This document shows positions 10,774-22,250 of a DNA stretch of 64,000 nucleotides, one piece after another. The position numbers and the translations under genes are program-made. Source of the DNA: Epiperipatus broadwayi. Lineage: Eukaryota > Onychophora > Udeonychophora > Euonychophora > Peripatidae. Where the stretch lies: the NCBI GenBank assembly GCA_028023455.1, contig JAQFVV010000231.1, positions 1,133,001 through 1,197,000 on the forward strand, given 5' to 3'. The number at the start of each line of letters is the position of its first letter. Position 1 is the first letter of the stretch. The notes beneath the pieces are model-generated. The model worked only from the letters and a program-made list of their open reading frames with translations. It had not been told where the DNA came from and did not search any database.

Positions 10774-12042
10774 TGTAACAGTAGCTGGGTTCGAATACAG
10801 GTTTAATTGCCAGTGGTTGCGAATTAAATAGGTCGATACAGTAAAATTTACAAATAGTCATTCGAACCCTATTACACAAGAGTATAAATGAGTACATTAA
10901 TCAATTACAGGTATGAATATATATAAATGTTGCTGTATGTTTTAATATAATGGGTGAGAAATACTAATATATTTATATGTGAGAAGGTAGAAAAGCGATT
11001 ATATGTAGAGTTGCGTTATTTTTTTTTATTATTTATTTGTGTTTTAAATAGATATTTTGTTTATTAATATCATAAGATAGATTTAAATGCCAGTGATAAC
11101 ACGTGTTTCTTAAGTAAAACCCATTAATCACATAAGGCTGAAAAATAATCAATGGAATGGAAAGTTGTGCCATGGGCGGTTTCAGTTAATGACTGTCCAC
11201 CGGAATTCTTAGAACTGGTCAAGAGTATTTTTAGAACAATGAAAGTTAAAAGCATTCCTGAGATCGGGTCATCGGCATAGGAATAGAAAAGAAAAGTAAG
11301 GTTAAAGAGCACTAAAAGATTAGAACTATATTTGTGCTCAGTGATTTTAGTGGTGATTTTAGAAATTAAAAAGGCGGAAAAGTGATATAGGGAAGAGAGA
11401 AAGACATATAAAGTGATCAACCTAATTATTAATTAAGAATTTTATTCATAATGTACTCCGTCTACATGCAGGGGTAAAAATAATTGTGTGGTTCGTCAGA
11501 CCGTTCAATGGACAGCTATTGTGGAACCCGCCTGAACTTTATTTATGGATTTTCTGTTTAGTCAACCAAGCATAATGGCCACAGAACTCTAATAACCAGA
11601 GCCTCTCACAATCAAGCCAAGCTCATCTACTTAAATTCTAATAGGGATTGTTTTGGCCAGAATATTTCAGAGCTTATCACCATCGTTTGGACCAGCGACT
11701 TTTGTTAAAATCAATATCTTCTCTATGCTGTAAGCTTACAGATTATTAGCCTCAGCCACATGAACATTCGCTCTCAAGAGGTAACTTTGATCTTTTCTTA
11801 ATCTGCCTTAAATGAACATTTAATAATGGCTAAAGAAACATGTGTTATTTCAATTTAAATAAAGTAAATTAATAATTTATTAAATTGTTTTAAAAAAATA
11901 CAACTCTGACATGTAATCACACTCTTTCGTTAATATGTGTATTAATTATATATATATGTAGGGAATAAATGAATTGTATGTTTAAGATATTAATATATGT
12001 GTGCGCGTGCTAATAAATCTTAGAATTAATTACAACTTATAT
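10774..12042 (+). repeat. 3' long direct repeat, first part
   Basis: Aligns by eye with 7992-9250 with scattered substitutions and small indels, including the same TGTAACAG start and hairpin. It is interrupted at 12042 by a 2.08-kb insertion and resumes at 14122. Confidence 0.8.
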
Positions 12043-14121
12043 TGTGACAGTCAGATTATGTATGCTGGTTTAACCTAGTTCGAGTCCTAAGCGAAAGTAC
12101 CTCGAGGCCACCATACGCGAAATATTTAATAAAGAATACAATAACCTCTGCCCTATTTCGCCTATTCTCGGGGCTAATTCACGAACCAACAACACTATCT
12201 GAGCCACGCATAAATTATTCTTCAACCGGCCACAAAGCTTAGCAACAGCGGTAGAGACATGGACGGGAAATCCTAAGGAGCTAAAAACTAAATATTTAAA
12301 GTACTTAAAATATGTGTTGGTGTTTGCGTTATGCGTGCCTGGATCATTTAAAAGTAAAAATAAAGCATTTAATATGACTAAGAAACTCAAGTTTTTGATA
12401 ATTAATAATGTTTAATTACTGGCTTTAAAATATGAATAAGGCTTTAATGGCCTCCGCTATTCCCCTAAATTACTGCAACAAACTAATTAGACAATAAAAA
12501 GAAAACAGGTTAATAAGTTTGCGGTCAAATTCTTTTCTTCCCAATTTTATTAAAAATTTCCAACTCGATCTTCTCGATAAAGTACGATAGGTAATAAAAC
12601 CTTTCGCAAAGCATTTCTTATGGCTTTGCGCGAAAAACCGGGTTTAAAATTAACTTAGAACGTATATAGCTAAATCAGATATACGTGACTAGCTAATGGC
12701 GGACAAAAAAAAGGTGTTATCAAAAAGATCAAGTTGGCACACAAAAGAAACTGACTTGGATTTAGTTAACAACATAAATAAAATTGGAAAGTGATTTCAA
12801 ATGACAAAAAAAATGAATTGTTAAATTTAACCGCAACGAAATACTAAATCTAAGGAAGAATAGCGAAGGTAAAAAGGTTACATATAGCTAGATAATCCCA
12901 AAATATATTTACGGTTAATTTATAAAATGTTTACATAGCAAATACATATAATTCAATACAACAATAAGACAATATGAATCAAAAGTAGCATACGAGATAG
13001 TTTAATTTAGGAGATACGATACCGTCCTTTTTCCGTGATGTTTCCTACGGCGTCCGTGGCTTGATCCGACCGACGATAGGTGTTTGTCCGGACAATGAAA
13101 AATATGAAGTATGGCTTCCATGAAAAGTTCTCCAGACACGGCATAGAGTTCAGATGGTTATTAATTGGATGTTAAGGCATTTTGGATGGTATTTAGGAAC
13201 CTCGGCGATAGGCAAAGCTATGATTTGCCTAGCCAAGCATATCCATTTTCCTCAAAATACGGTTGGTTTTAACTTGAGCCGGTTCCAACTTCTCCATTGT
13301 TTGAAAATGACAGCTGTATAACTTTTTTTTTAAGCACCAGCTAAATGTGAAGCAAAATCTAAAGGATTTCTCCCAAAAGAAATCTGAATGTACTCTCCAG
13401 AAAACTTGGAATCAAACAGCAAGAAAACTCTTAATAAATCGCCTTCACAAGCAAAATCAGAATCAACTGACTCATTCAAAAGGAAAAGTCTGAATACCCC
13501 TCTCTTTTGTTCTCCCTACTATTTATACTTTCTCTGACAGCTACCTTCCATTGTTTGTATGATCTGAGATCTTGATAAGCCCCCCCATGCTCCTTTGTTT
13601 CAAAGCAACACTTTCTAAAAATACTTTAACTTTTTTACTCTAACTTTTTTACTTCAAAGTTTGAATTCTCTTAATTAAAAAGAAAGAAAGAGAAGGCCAT
13701 CTTTAATTACACTTGAATGGCTCACTAATTAAAACTATACATTCTTTTAGAAAATGTTGGCAGGCTTATCTCAAAATCAAATCATACTAAATATTTTAAT
13801 AAAATTTGAACAACAATATATTATTATTTTACAATAGAATAAGCATTTTATTTCAGCAGAATTTTGCATTAACTCATATATATACGCTAGATGTATATAT
13901 ATGTATGTTTGACTAATAGGTTAAGCAATTTTTATCAATAGAATGAAATTTATTTAAAATAAAATATTTAACTGTAATACACATTTAATAAGCATAATTA
14001 TTTTTAACTCTAATGCAAAACCCTGCTGATATTGAACTATAAACTTAATTTAGGTCTACAATATTAATTAAGTTTATAGGAAGATGTGAAGCATGGATCG
14101 GACTTCAGATCCATTGCTTCA
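12043..14121. mobile_element. Solo-LTR-like insertion, 2079 bp
   Basis: The insertion begins TGTGACAG and ends GCTTCA, so it has TG...CA termini. It is flanked by ATAT at 12039-12042 and 14122-14125. The uninterrupted sequence is known from the 5' repeat (near 9240), which fixes both junctions exactly. It has no internal repeat pair and no retroviral enzyme, so a solo LTR of a Gypsy/BEL-type element is the best reading. Inside are a hairpin around 12601-12637 and a few GC-richer patches (12060-12250, 13020-13100). The 106-codon minus-strand frame at 12070-12390 shows no motif and is not called. Confidence 0.7.
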
Positions 14122-14213
14122 ATATATATTATTTACATTCTGGATTTCTGTTAACTGATGGGCTATTGTAATAGGATTGGATTTAGATAGAAATTATATT
14201 TAGAGATATAAGT
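14122..14213 (+). repeat. 3' long direct repeat, second part
   Basis: Continues the alignment to 9240-9332 after the nested insertion. Similarity stops after AGATATAAGT. Confidence 0.75.
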
Positions 14214-14739
14214 GACATCATGAAGCAAATTCATATTAATATGTTTAATAAAATTGATATTAATTAATAAGGATCATCATTGGAAAATATCTGGTTTCAG
14301 TTATTAAACTGCATGGAAATCTTAGAAAACACTTTAAATATGTAATTTATAAGAAAAGTAGTTTAAATAAAATGCATTAAGTCTATATACTACAGATCCT
14401 AATTTCCATTTTCTTTGTTTGTTGCTTTTGTTTTATATTAAAAATATTAATGATAATAATAATAAAACATTTAACTGCAATGAACTTTCTTTGACTTTGA
14501 GCAATTTCATTTAACTAAAACAAATTTATTCAATATTTTTTATTAACTATAAATTACAAAAGAAATTAAGAAAAAAACAAGGGAGGGAATGTTTATCATA
14601 ATATAAACTTTATACTGTCTAGGCAACTACTTTAAAGAAAAATATTATTAAATTATAGGAAAACAAAAATAAAAATGTATGTTATGATATCTATTTCAAT
14701 AAAGAAAAACAATATTTACAACTGATATTCCTATTCTTC
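14214..14739. other. Unassigned AT-rich sequence
   Basis: Nothing recognised; it lies between the LTR-type element and the RTE LINE. Confidence 0.4.
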
Positions 14740-15812
14740 AGAAGCAATCCAATGAATTTAAATTAGAACTTGCAAATCATTTTTAAGTATTAGTAGATTT
14801 TGAACATGGTTCGGATTTCAATGAAATTAACAGGAAAATAACTGATACACTTTTAAAAACTGCAACAAAGATAGCTGGCAAAAAAGCAGCAATTAGCCAA
14901 TAAAATTTCTACTGAGACTAGAGAATTTATGAAGAAAAAAAGGACTATGAAGAGATATAAAAATAAGGCATTAAGAAGTATTAAATATCTTTGAGTTTTG
15001 TATAATGGTGAAAAAGGAGTTGATAATGATATAAGAAAGTATAATTGTGAACTCGCAAGGAAAAATTTAGAAGCGAATAAAAGTCTCAAGAGAGTAAAAC
15101 ATTTTGGTATCGGTAGGAAACTTATATCTGCAATAAGAAAAAAAAGTATTACTAAAAAGAGAAATGACATCATGAAATGAGTAAAAGAGTTCTATCACAT
15201 GCCTCCTACATCTATTTTACCTTCTGAATCACCCAGATTTTACATGAAAAAGTGAGACATACAATTAAACTTATGAAGAAGAGAAAAGCTTCAGATAATG
15301 ATGGAATTATATTTGATATATTAAAAAAAGCAATGAAGAAATAGAAAACATTTTGATAAAGTTATATAACAAATGTCTAAATGATAAAGCTATACCAGAT
15401 GTTAAGAAGAATGCAGTATTAATATTATTATTAAAAAAGGAGATAAAAAGGTATTAGAAATTAAGCCTTGTCAATCTTTTATCAATTTTACATAAAAAAA
15501 TTTAGCAATATAATTACAACTCGTCTACAAAGAACATTGGATTTTCACCAACCAAGAGAACAAGCTGGATTTAAAAGTGGTTTTAGTACAGTAGATCATA
15601 TTCAGATATTGATAGAAGTTATAAAAAGGATAAATGAATATGAATTGCCATTATGCTTTGGATTTGTAGATGATGAAAAGGCATTTGATTCTATAAACAT
15701 TTCTTCAGTGATTAAAGCATTGCATCATCAATGCAGAGACCTAGGATATTGTCATTTTCTAAAAAATATTTATAAAAATGCAACACCAACAATTATATTA
15801 CATAATAATACT
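14740..15812 (+). pseudogene. RTE-type LINE reverse transcriptase, broken copy, 5' part
   Basis: Decayed frames can be read from about 14760. They give a linker region (IKLMKKRKASDNDGI, near 15260-15302), then a clear RT segment at 15490-15812: TTRLQRTLDF, REQAGFKSGFSTVDHI, and FVDDEKAFDSI, whose final D region corresponds to the catalytic FVDYEKAFDS block of RTE reverse transcriptases. The open part is 115 codons (15468-15815). Upstream frames contain many stops. The copy is split at 15812 by a non-coding insertion, and the RT frame resumes at 16146. It is dead, judging from stops, frameshifts and the insertion. Confidence 0.8.
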
Positions 15813-15848
15813 TAAAGCTTTACTTCATTAGCATATAAAATCCATATA

Positions 15849-15887
<39 letters not shown>

Positions 15888-16108
15888 GGTGTGTGTGTGT
15901 GCTTTGCACACAGATAATGAAACTGATCACAGTAAATAAAATAAATAATATTACACAATTATAAAAGCTGAGCACTTTTGGGAGGATTCATATAAATATG
16001 GGAGTATGAATCTTCCCGAAAGTGCTCACCTTTAATTATTGTATAATATTATTTATTTTATTTACTGCTAAAGCTTGTTTAGGGCTATTGGTAAGCTCCA
16101 TCTAGTGG

Positions 16109-16145
<37 letters not shown>

Positions 16146-16156
16146 ATAATAATACT
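15802..16156. mobile_element. Foldback insertion inside the LINE, 11-bp target duplication
   Basis: ATAATAATACT occurs at 15802-15812 and 16146-16156, and the RT reading frame continues across if the 333 bases between are removed. The insert holds AT/GT microsatellites (15850-15901 and 16110-16145) and an inverted repeat. The repeat pairs AAATAAAATAAATAATATTA and AAGCTGAGCACTT with their complements around 15945-16065. Its right part (AAAGCTTGTTTAGGGCTATTGG) matches the palindromic hammerhead insertion at 7470-7495, so it belongs to the same broad family, although no intact hammerhead core is visible here. Confidence 0.75.
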
Positions 16157-16622
16157 AGGAATGTTAACATTAAGAAGGGTGTTAGACAGGGTGACTCTAT
16201 ATCTCCATAACTTTTTACAGCATTGCTGCAAGAAGTATTTTGTGGATTAAAATGGAAAGATAAGGAATAAAACTAAATGGAGATTATTTAAGTCATTTAG
16301 ATTTTGAAGATCATGTAATTGTTTTTGCAAATAATGCTTTACACCTTCAGGAAATGTTGCAAGAGTTATTAGATGAAAGTAAGAAATTAGGATTAAAGGT
16401 AAATGTTAAAAATGTTGGAAGAATTTTCTCAAATGATGAAAATAAAGATTGATTATAATGAGTTAGAATAAATTAACAATTATGAATAAGTTGGTCAGAT
16501 TATTACTGTAGATGGAAACATATTGGATGAAATTAATCATAGAATTAGACTTGGTTGGAGTGTTTTTGGTAGAAATAATTTAATATTAAAAGGAAATATG
16601 CCCATGTGCTTGAAAAAGAAGT
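16146..16622 (+). pseudogene. RTE-type LINE reverse transcriptase, broken copy, 3' part
   Basis: Translation continues with KKGVRQGDSISP (RT block with QGDS), then LFTALLQEVF, then a degenerate LDFEDHVIVFAN segment where LDFADDIVL-type active-site residues are expected (the second Asp of the pair is lost). It ends with FGRNNLILKGNMPMCLK. Stops interrupt the frame near 16207 and 16450. The copy breaks off near 16622. Confidence 0.75.
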
Positions 16623-17670
16623 TTTTTTAATAATTTTTTTTTCTAGTTCTTATCGTTACCATTAATACCTATTTTTCGGGAGGGCAGGATCTCATACTTT
16701 TGGAAATCGTCAATTGCATCATGTTCTGTGACAGGAAAGTCCCAAATTTTTATTCTTATTACAGTTTACCAAAAAAACTGATGCCAAAAATAAACACGCT
16801 GAATTGAACCAAAGTACAACAATATTAAGAACATCTATATAAGTGAAAAAATAAATAAAGTAAAGCCTCTTAATAAAAGTTATCAGAATTTATTCTTTTT
16901 TTAAATTTAACAATCAACTTATTTATTTTGTTTTAATTTAACAACTAACACATCTTTGATATATTATAGGCCCTCGAAACTGTACATTTGTCAAAAATAC
17001 AGGCTGCCATCTTGATTTATCTGACAACTTACAAATGCAAAAATTTATTATTAAAATTGGAAATCTTTATTTAAATTATTATAATAATTTTAATAACCCT
17101 ATAAATAATAATGTTTATTACTCTAACAAGCATACTATAATAAATTATTAGTAATTCTTCCTAGAGCCTATATAACAAATTTATATAAATCCCGTTTTGT
17201 ACCAATGATAATTTATTAAGTGGGCAAAATATGGTCCTCACTGTTAAAGAAATAATAAATTAATCATTGATACTTAAATTATTGTTTAAAACTGTGTACT
17301 GGTTTGATTACGATTTTAGAAAGATCATATTAATGTTTATTTCTTTAAGTATTATGTTAGAGAAAAGTGGATCTTTTTTTTTTTTTGGTCTAGCTAATAA
17401 ATTAACATTGATATGACAGAGGGCGCTCTTGGTAATTTTTCTTAAATGGTTCTGGTATTATTATGGTAAGTCTGGCTTATGAATTATTATGGTATGTACT
17501 TAAGAGTTTATTACAGTATTTCATAAATATTACTAAATTATAATTTTTTATTCTTTCTGAAAAAAAAAAAAAAAATTAAGTAACAATTTTAATTGTCTTT
17601 TTTTTCCCTCTTATTTTCAAAAGCAATGCCATTTTTTTTAGTTCAATGTAAGCACGGTCTATATACTATT
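16623..17670. other. Unassigned sequence between two LINE copies
   Basis: About 1 kb of AT-rich sequence with T runs at 17371-17385 and A runs at 17562-17575. No coding or paired structure was supported. It could be an insertion or the original flank between two LINE insertions. Confidence 0.4.
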
Positions 17671-18545
17671 CAATAAAGTTGACTTTGTATCTCCAAAACT
17701 TCTTACAAGACTTTTGCAAGACGTACTTTAGGGATTGAAATGGGTAACGAAGGGAGTAAAAATAAATAAATGGAGATTATTTAAGTCATACTGCAGATGA
17801 TGGAATTGTTTTGTCAAATAATACTGCAGAACTACAGGAAGTAATGCAAAGAATTATCAGAGGAAATTAAGAAAGTAAGACTAAAAATAAATACTAAAAA
17901 TACTAAAGTCTGAAGTAATGTTCAATGGATTTCCTCAAAAGAAGAAAATAAAGATTAATAATGATGAATTGGAAGAACTTAATAACTACAAATGCCTTGG
18001 TCAGATTATTAATAATACCTATGCAAGCATAATGGATGAAATTAATTATAAAATTAAACTTGAATGGAGTACTTTTGGTAGAAATAATTTAATATTACAA
18101 GGAAATATGCCTATGTGTTTGAAATGAAAGGTTTTTAGTAAATGTGTTTCACCAGTTACTACTTATGGACCTGAAAAAAAAAGAGAAATATAGAGACTTC
18201 AGACCACTAAACAAAGTGTAAAAAGATGTAAGAAGAGATCAAAACTGATATACATGGCTCAGATAATAGATGTTACTGATATCATTGAAATAATTAGGAG
18301 ACTGAGGTCAACATGAGATGGATATATTACTAGAAGCAATGATAATAGCAGGATAGTTGAAATATTAAACCTGATTCCAAGAGGTTTGAAAAGACCTAGA
18401 AAGAGACCATGTGTGAGGTGGATTGATGAAATAATGCTGGAATGATATGGAGAATAGAGACTAGAAATTGGAAAAACTTGATTCAACCAGGATAGGTCTT
18501 CATCTTGCAATGGATTAACAATGGCTGAAAATAATTATGATGAAA
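17671..18545 (+). pseudogene. RTE-type LINE, second truncated copy
   Basis: The copy starts within the RT (DFVSPKLLTRLLQDVL, matching the first copy's SISPLFTALLQEVF). It passes through a 69-codon open piece (17918-18127, with NDELEELNNYKCLGQIINNT and FGRNNLILQGNMPMCLK). It reaches the same 3' end as the copies at 3641 and 25399 (LIPRGLKRPRKRPCVRW, then a degenerate tail with ATGATGAAA). Because it repeats sequence already present before 16622, it is a separate insertion or a partial duplication, not the 3' half of the first copy. Confidence 0.75.
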
Positions 18546-20544
18546 TTTGAAAGTGGTTTAACTAATAGCTCTGTTTATTTATATTATAAATAAAATAATT
18601 TAATAGTAAATTGAAGGTCATGAGACATTCAAGTAGTAAAACTGATAATTTTTCCATCAAATTGATTCAATCTATAACTATAAAATTTTTCTATCAGACA
18701 AAGAGTATCTTGCTTATATAGGTAAGATAGTGGGATAACTGGCTCTCGTGCTGAATTGAAAATAGGCACCAAAACAAGACATTTTAATAAATCATTTTCA
18801 TTCAACTAGTAGTAGAAAAATATTTTAATAATATAATAATAATGAGAAAAATAAGGGAATAAAAACAACAATAAAGATTTAGAGGCATTTTAATATTAAA
18901 ATATAACATCCTATTGTTCTGGAAATTTAAAAGGGACAGTTGTTAAGATTCACTTCAGGTGCCAAAATTAATAGCTCAGGCCCTGTGTGCACAGTTTAAG
19001 CAGAGATAGAGGGACAAACTTAAACTTCCTCAAGCATCAAAATTAATTGGCTAATGTCTATTTCACAGTTTATCCTGTAACTTTAAAGCTAATAATTTCT
19101 GGTTGGTTGAACCTACAAGTGACAGTTTTTATGGCTTGCCTTAAATGCCAAAATTGATAGAAAAAGCCCTATCTGTATAGTTTATATGGTGATAGATGGG
19201 TAAACTTAAAAGCCTAAATGTCCCTGGTTTAAACCTTAGCACTTTTGCTTCCTAATGGCTAATGCCATATTACTTCCCAAATAACAAACCAATGCATATT
19301 ACATCGCAAGCAGAGTCACTTACTTTATTATAAATGGAAAAGAAAAATGTCTGCAATCATAAAACTTTTATTTTAACTTACATAAGAATAGCATGCCACA
19401 TTTCATGCAATGATTAGTCTATTAATAATCTGTCTGTGTTTTTATTTAAAGTAATACATACACAGTATAGAACATACTTGTAAACTTATATTTAAAATTA
19501 ACATGTGCTGTAATTACGAAGTATTTAACATCAATAACTAATTTCGCTGGCACCGTCTGTCCTATAATTATGCATTTAATATCGACTACAGGTTCAAAAG
19601 AAACGCCAACAACATACAATTTTTCCATTAGCAACAAGAGTATTGCTTTTTTTTTTTTTTTTGTTTTGTCGATTTATTATTTTTCTTTGACTAATAAAAA
19701 CTAATAATAGACTTTTCTCTCCTTTGAGATTACAAATGTTAATTCTGGGTTTGAAAAAAAAAATACAGGATGGATAAATTACTTCCTTTCACTTTTTATT
19801 AAATAAAAAATTTTCTATATTCAGTCATATACCAATGTAAACAACATTTATTTTTAATAAACTGACACGAAATGTTACAACAATTACAAGCTTATATTAT
19901 AGTTAATTAAAATGAAAACAATGATTAAAAATCAAATACCGTACTTTCGGAAGTTTGTTTGTACGGTTATTAATAAACAAACAATTAAAAAAAAAAAGAA
20001 GCTAACTATCGTATTTAAACCTGCGCACACGCACATATCGCGCAACCAATTTTTTTCAGTAAAAATATGATTGTTTATTAAATATATATATATTATGTAA
20101 TTCTATTAGGAATATTATTTGTAATAGTAAAAAGAAAATTGCAAAGACAGTTACTTTCTTAATCATTTTAATCATAGAAATAATAAAATCATCACTTTCA
20201 TTCATATCGTCCTTATCTTTGTATGTTCCTCATCGCAAGTTTCTTCATAAATTGCTTTATTGTCTGTATCATTAGAAATTCTAATCTTTTTGAAAAAAAT
20301 TGTAACGACTTCTTTCATGATACTGTCCAATGATGTGTTCGCCTAATCGCATGCCCAACTAATGCCGGCCTTTTTCATTTTTCCTCTTGATTTCAAATAA
20401 TGACTTTCTAATATGTAACAATACCTATTTTCTATGTATAACTTCTTTCACACTGAATTTTTTTTTAAAAAAAAGCGCGTGGTTCCCGCATAAAACTATG
20501 TTAATATTTTTACCACATGGATAAAAAACACGTTCATAATGTAA
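18546..20544. other. Unassigned AT-rich sequence with a local direct repeat
   Basis: Degenerate direct repeats share the order CCAAAATTAATAG / AGTTTA / GATAGA / AAACTTAAA at about 18958-19030 and 19146-19215, with a partial third unit near 19035. A T run lies at 19648-19662. No gene was seen. Confidence 0.4.
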
Positions 20545-20765
20545 CTAGATCACATGATTACCATTTCTTACGCTTACGCAAGTTGTTAAAATAGTAGCAA
20601 ACTCCCCGTACGATAATGCCTTCCAGTGCGAGATCTAGGGGCAATGCTATGAGATCCAAAGCTCCCGACTGATGAAAGCCATCTAGAAACTAGCCGGTGG
20701 AAGTTGCTTCCCAAGATGTGTATTTAATGCTGAAACAGCACTTATCAGTTGTATATCAACAATAA
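20545..20765. mobile_element. Chimera of hammerhead families B and A
   Basis: The first part matches the start of family B elements (ATCACATGATNACCATTTCTTA, then a reduced middle). A plus-strand motif follows, CUGAUGA at 20669-20675 and GAAA at 20686-20689 with a shortened helix II. Immediately after it, from 20705, a minus-strand family A motif appears: UUAUCAG at 20742-20748 (CUGAUAA on the minus strand) with helix II GUGCUG/CAGCAU, but TAAA instead of GAAA. The junction of two families in opposite orientation suggests template switching or nested insertion. The family A half has lost G12 and G8 and is presumably inactive. Confidence 0.6.
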
Positions 20766-20929
20766 ATATTAAGAACTATGATTATATTTCAAAAAGGAAA
20801 CATTATTTATAGCATATTGTACAAAATTAAGAATACAAACGAGGGTGCCTTCTGATGGTTGCATGCATTATAAATTGAGGGTTTCATGTGTTACATAATA
20901 GAAACCCCTGGCAATATCATTGCCACTAA

Positions 20930-21215
20930 AGGTAAATTGAACAGATTAAAGTTTTTAGGCAATTATGGAAAGTTCATAATCAGTTATAATGTAAGCTGGT
21001 ACCAAGGAATCTGACTTATGTATTTCTGCTAAATCTTCAATTGACTCCATGTTTGTTCTGCCAGTTGGTCAGGACAAGTTCTTTTATCAATTTGTCTGGC
21101 CTTCTTGATGTATTTTATCCGGAGATCATCTGGACAGAGATCTGTTCCCTTCTCAAACAATACCTTGCATCATATTGTCCAGCTCCCATGGTTGATGTAG
21201 GTGGCAAGCCGTAAA
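20930..21215 (-). other. GC-richer stretch with a short unrecognised open frame
   Basis: Base use differs from the surroundings. On the minus strand about 40 codons are open (positions ~21152-21030), including LRIKYIKKARQIDKRT and CPDQLAEQTW, then a TAG stop. Other frames are closed. I do not recognise the peptide. It could be an exon fragment, an old element or a processed remnant. Confidence 0.25.
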
Positions 21216-21660
21216 GAACTATGATTATAAACTGAAAAAGGTAAATATTTATGAAAGTTTTAAATCACACATTTATCCATCCTCACCATGCTCATTTATA
21301 GACTTACATATAAAATTCTTCACATAAACATTGATATAAAATCGAATTATAAAAAAGATTTTATAATTATAAATTTTATTAAACGCTCACTATTATTTCA
21401 GTAATAGTTTTTAATAAGAAAATAAAAATCTATTACTAAAAAGATTTTAGTAAATTGACTTCTAAGGAACTTTATTACTGAACTAGTTATATAATGTAAG
21501 CATTACCATAAGTGGTTTAGGCAGTTTGTAATGTTATAAATAAATGAATATTAATGATTATAAAATAATAAATAAGAAGGTATTAAAACATATGACAAAT
21601 AATCACATCAAATGATTTTATATAAAAACAGAAATAAGTTATATGCCCCAGCATAATAAT

Positions 21661-21900
21661 AATTTTTATAAGTCATTCATTAGATTAGAGATTATCTACT
21701 TAATGAATAATATTTCTATAGTGTATTTTTTACTACACCACTCTCATAGGAAGTAAGTGATGGTTTATATTTACTTTTATCACACTGAGAAGAGGTGTAA
21801 CCATAAACATCTGACAGAAGATGTGTGAAAATTGTAGTACAGAAATATTATTCATTAAGTGGATAATCTCTAGTCTAATGAATGACTAATAAAAAAATTT
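21661..21900. mobile_element. Inverted-repeat element related to hammerhead family A
   Basis: Arms of about 58 bases (from 21661, and to 21900) pair: AAGTCATTCATTAGATTAGAG with its complement, and GATTATCTACTTAATGAATA with TATTCATTAAGTGGATAATC. The same arms flank the element at 40790-41191, and the middle resembles that element's non-ribozyme segment. This copy appears internally deleted and lacks the hammerhead. Target duplication is not clear. Confidence 0.65.
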
Positions 21901-21980
21901 AATATACTTTCACTAAGTGATTTGTGTAAAAGTGGCGAGGGTGGTAAGCTTGACACTTATCACTTAAACTGCAGTAATTG

Positions 21981-22011
21981 GCTATCTATCTATCGATCCA
22001 TACATCCATCC

Positions 22012-22077
<66 letters not shown>
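21981..22077 (+). repeat. (CTAT)n microsatellite
   Basis: A run of CTAT units with a few CCAT/CGAT interruptions at its 5' end. The 60-codon frame across it is an artefact. Confidence 0.95.
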
Positions 22078-22250
22078 ATACTGAGCAATGATAGATCTGT
22101 ATAAGAGATTGTGGTCTGGACCAACAAATGAGTTCTGTTTCAGTATGAAATGTGCATCTTGGAAATCATACACCTTTCTCATATATCTTTGGTGATAGGT
22201 TTATAATTACATCTTTCCACAAGGGTTTTAAAAATGGATAGAAATCAGCC
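22078..22250 (+). ncRNA. Hammerhead-type motif, family A, copy 3 (decayed)
   Basis: The core reads CAAATGA (22125-22131) instead of CUGAUGA, and helix II is weakened. GAAA (22147-22150) and the UGUGCAUC site are kept. Helix I CCAA/UUGG is intact. Loss of C3, U4 and G5 equivalents should abolish cleavage. Confidence 0.5.

Noticed and set aside
12070-12390. 106-codon minus-strand ORF in the solo-LTR-like insertion
   Set aside because: No domain or motif is visible, and frames on both strands are similarly open in this less AT-rich patch.
16623-17670. Interpreting the two LINE pieces as one element split by a 1-kb insertion
   Set aside because: The second piece repeats RT sequence already present in the first, so they are separate copies or a duplication.
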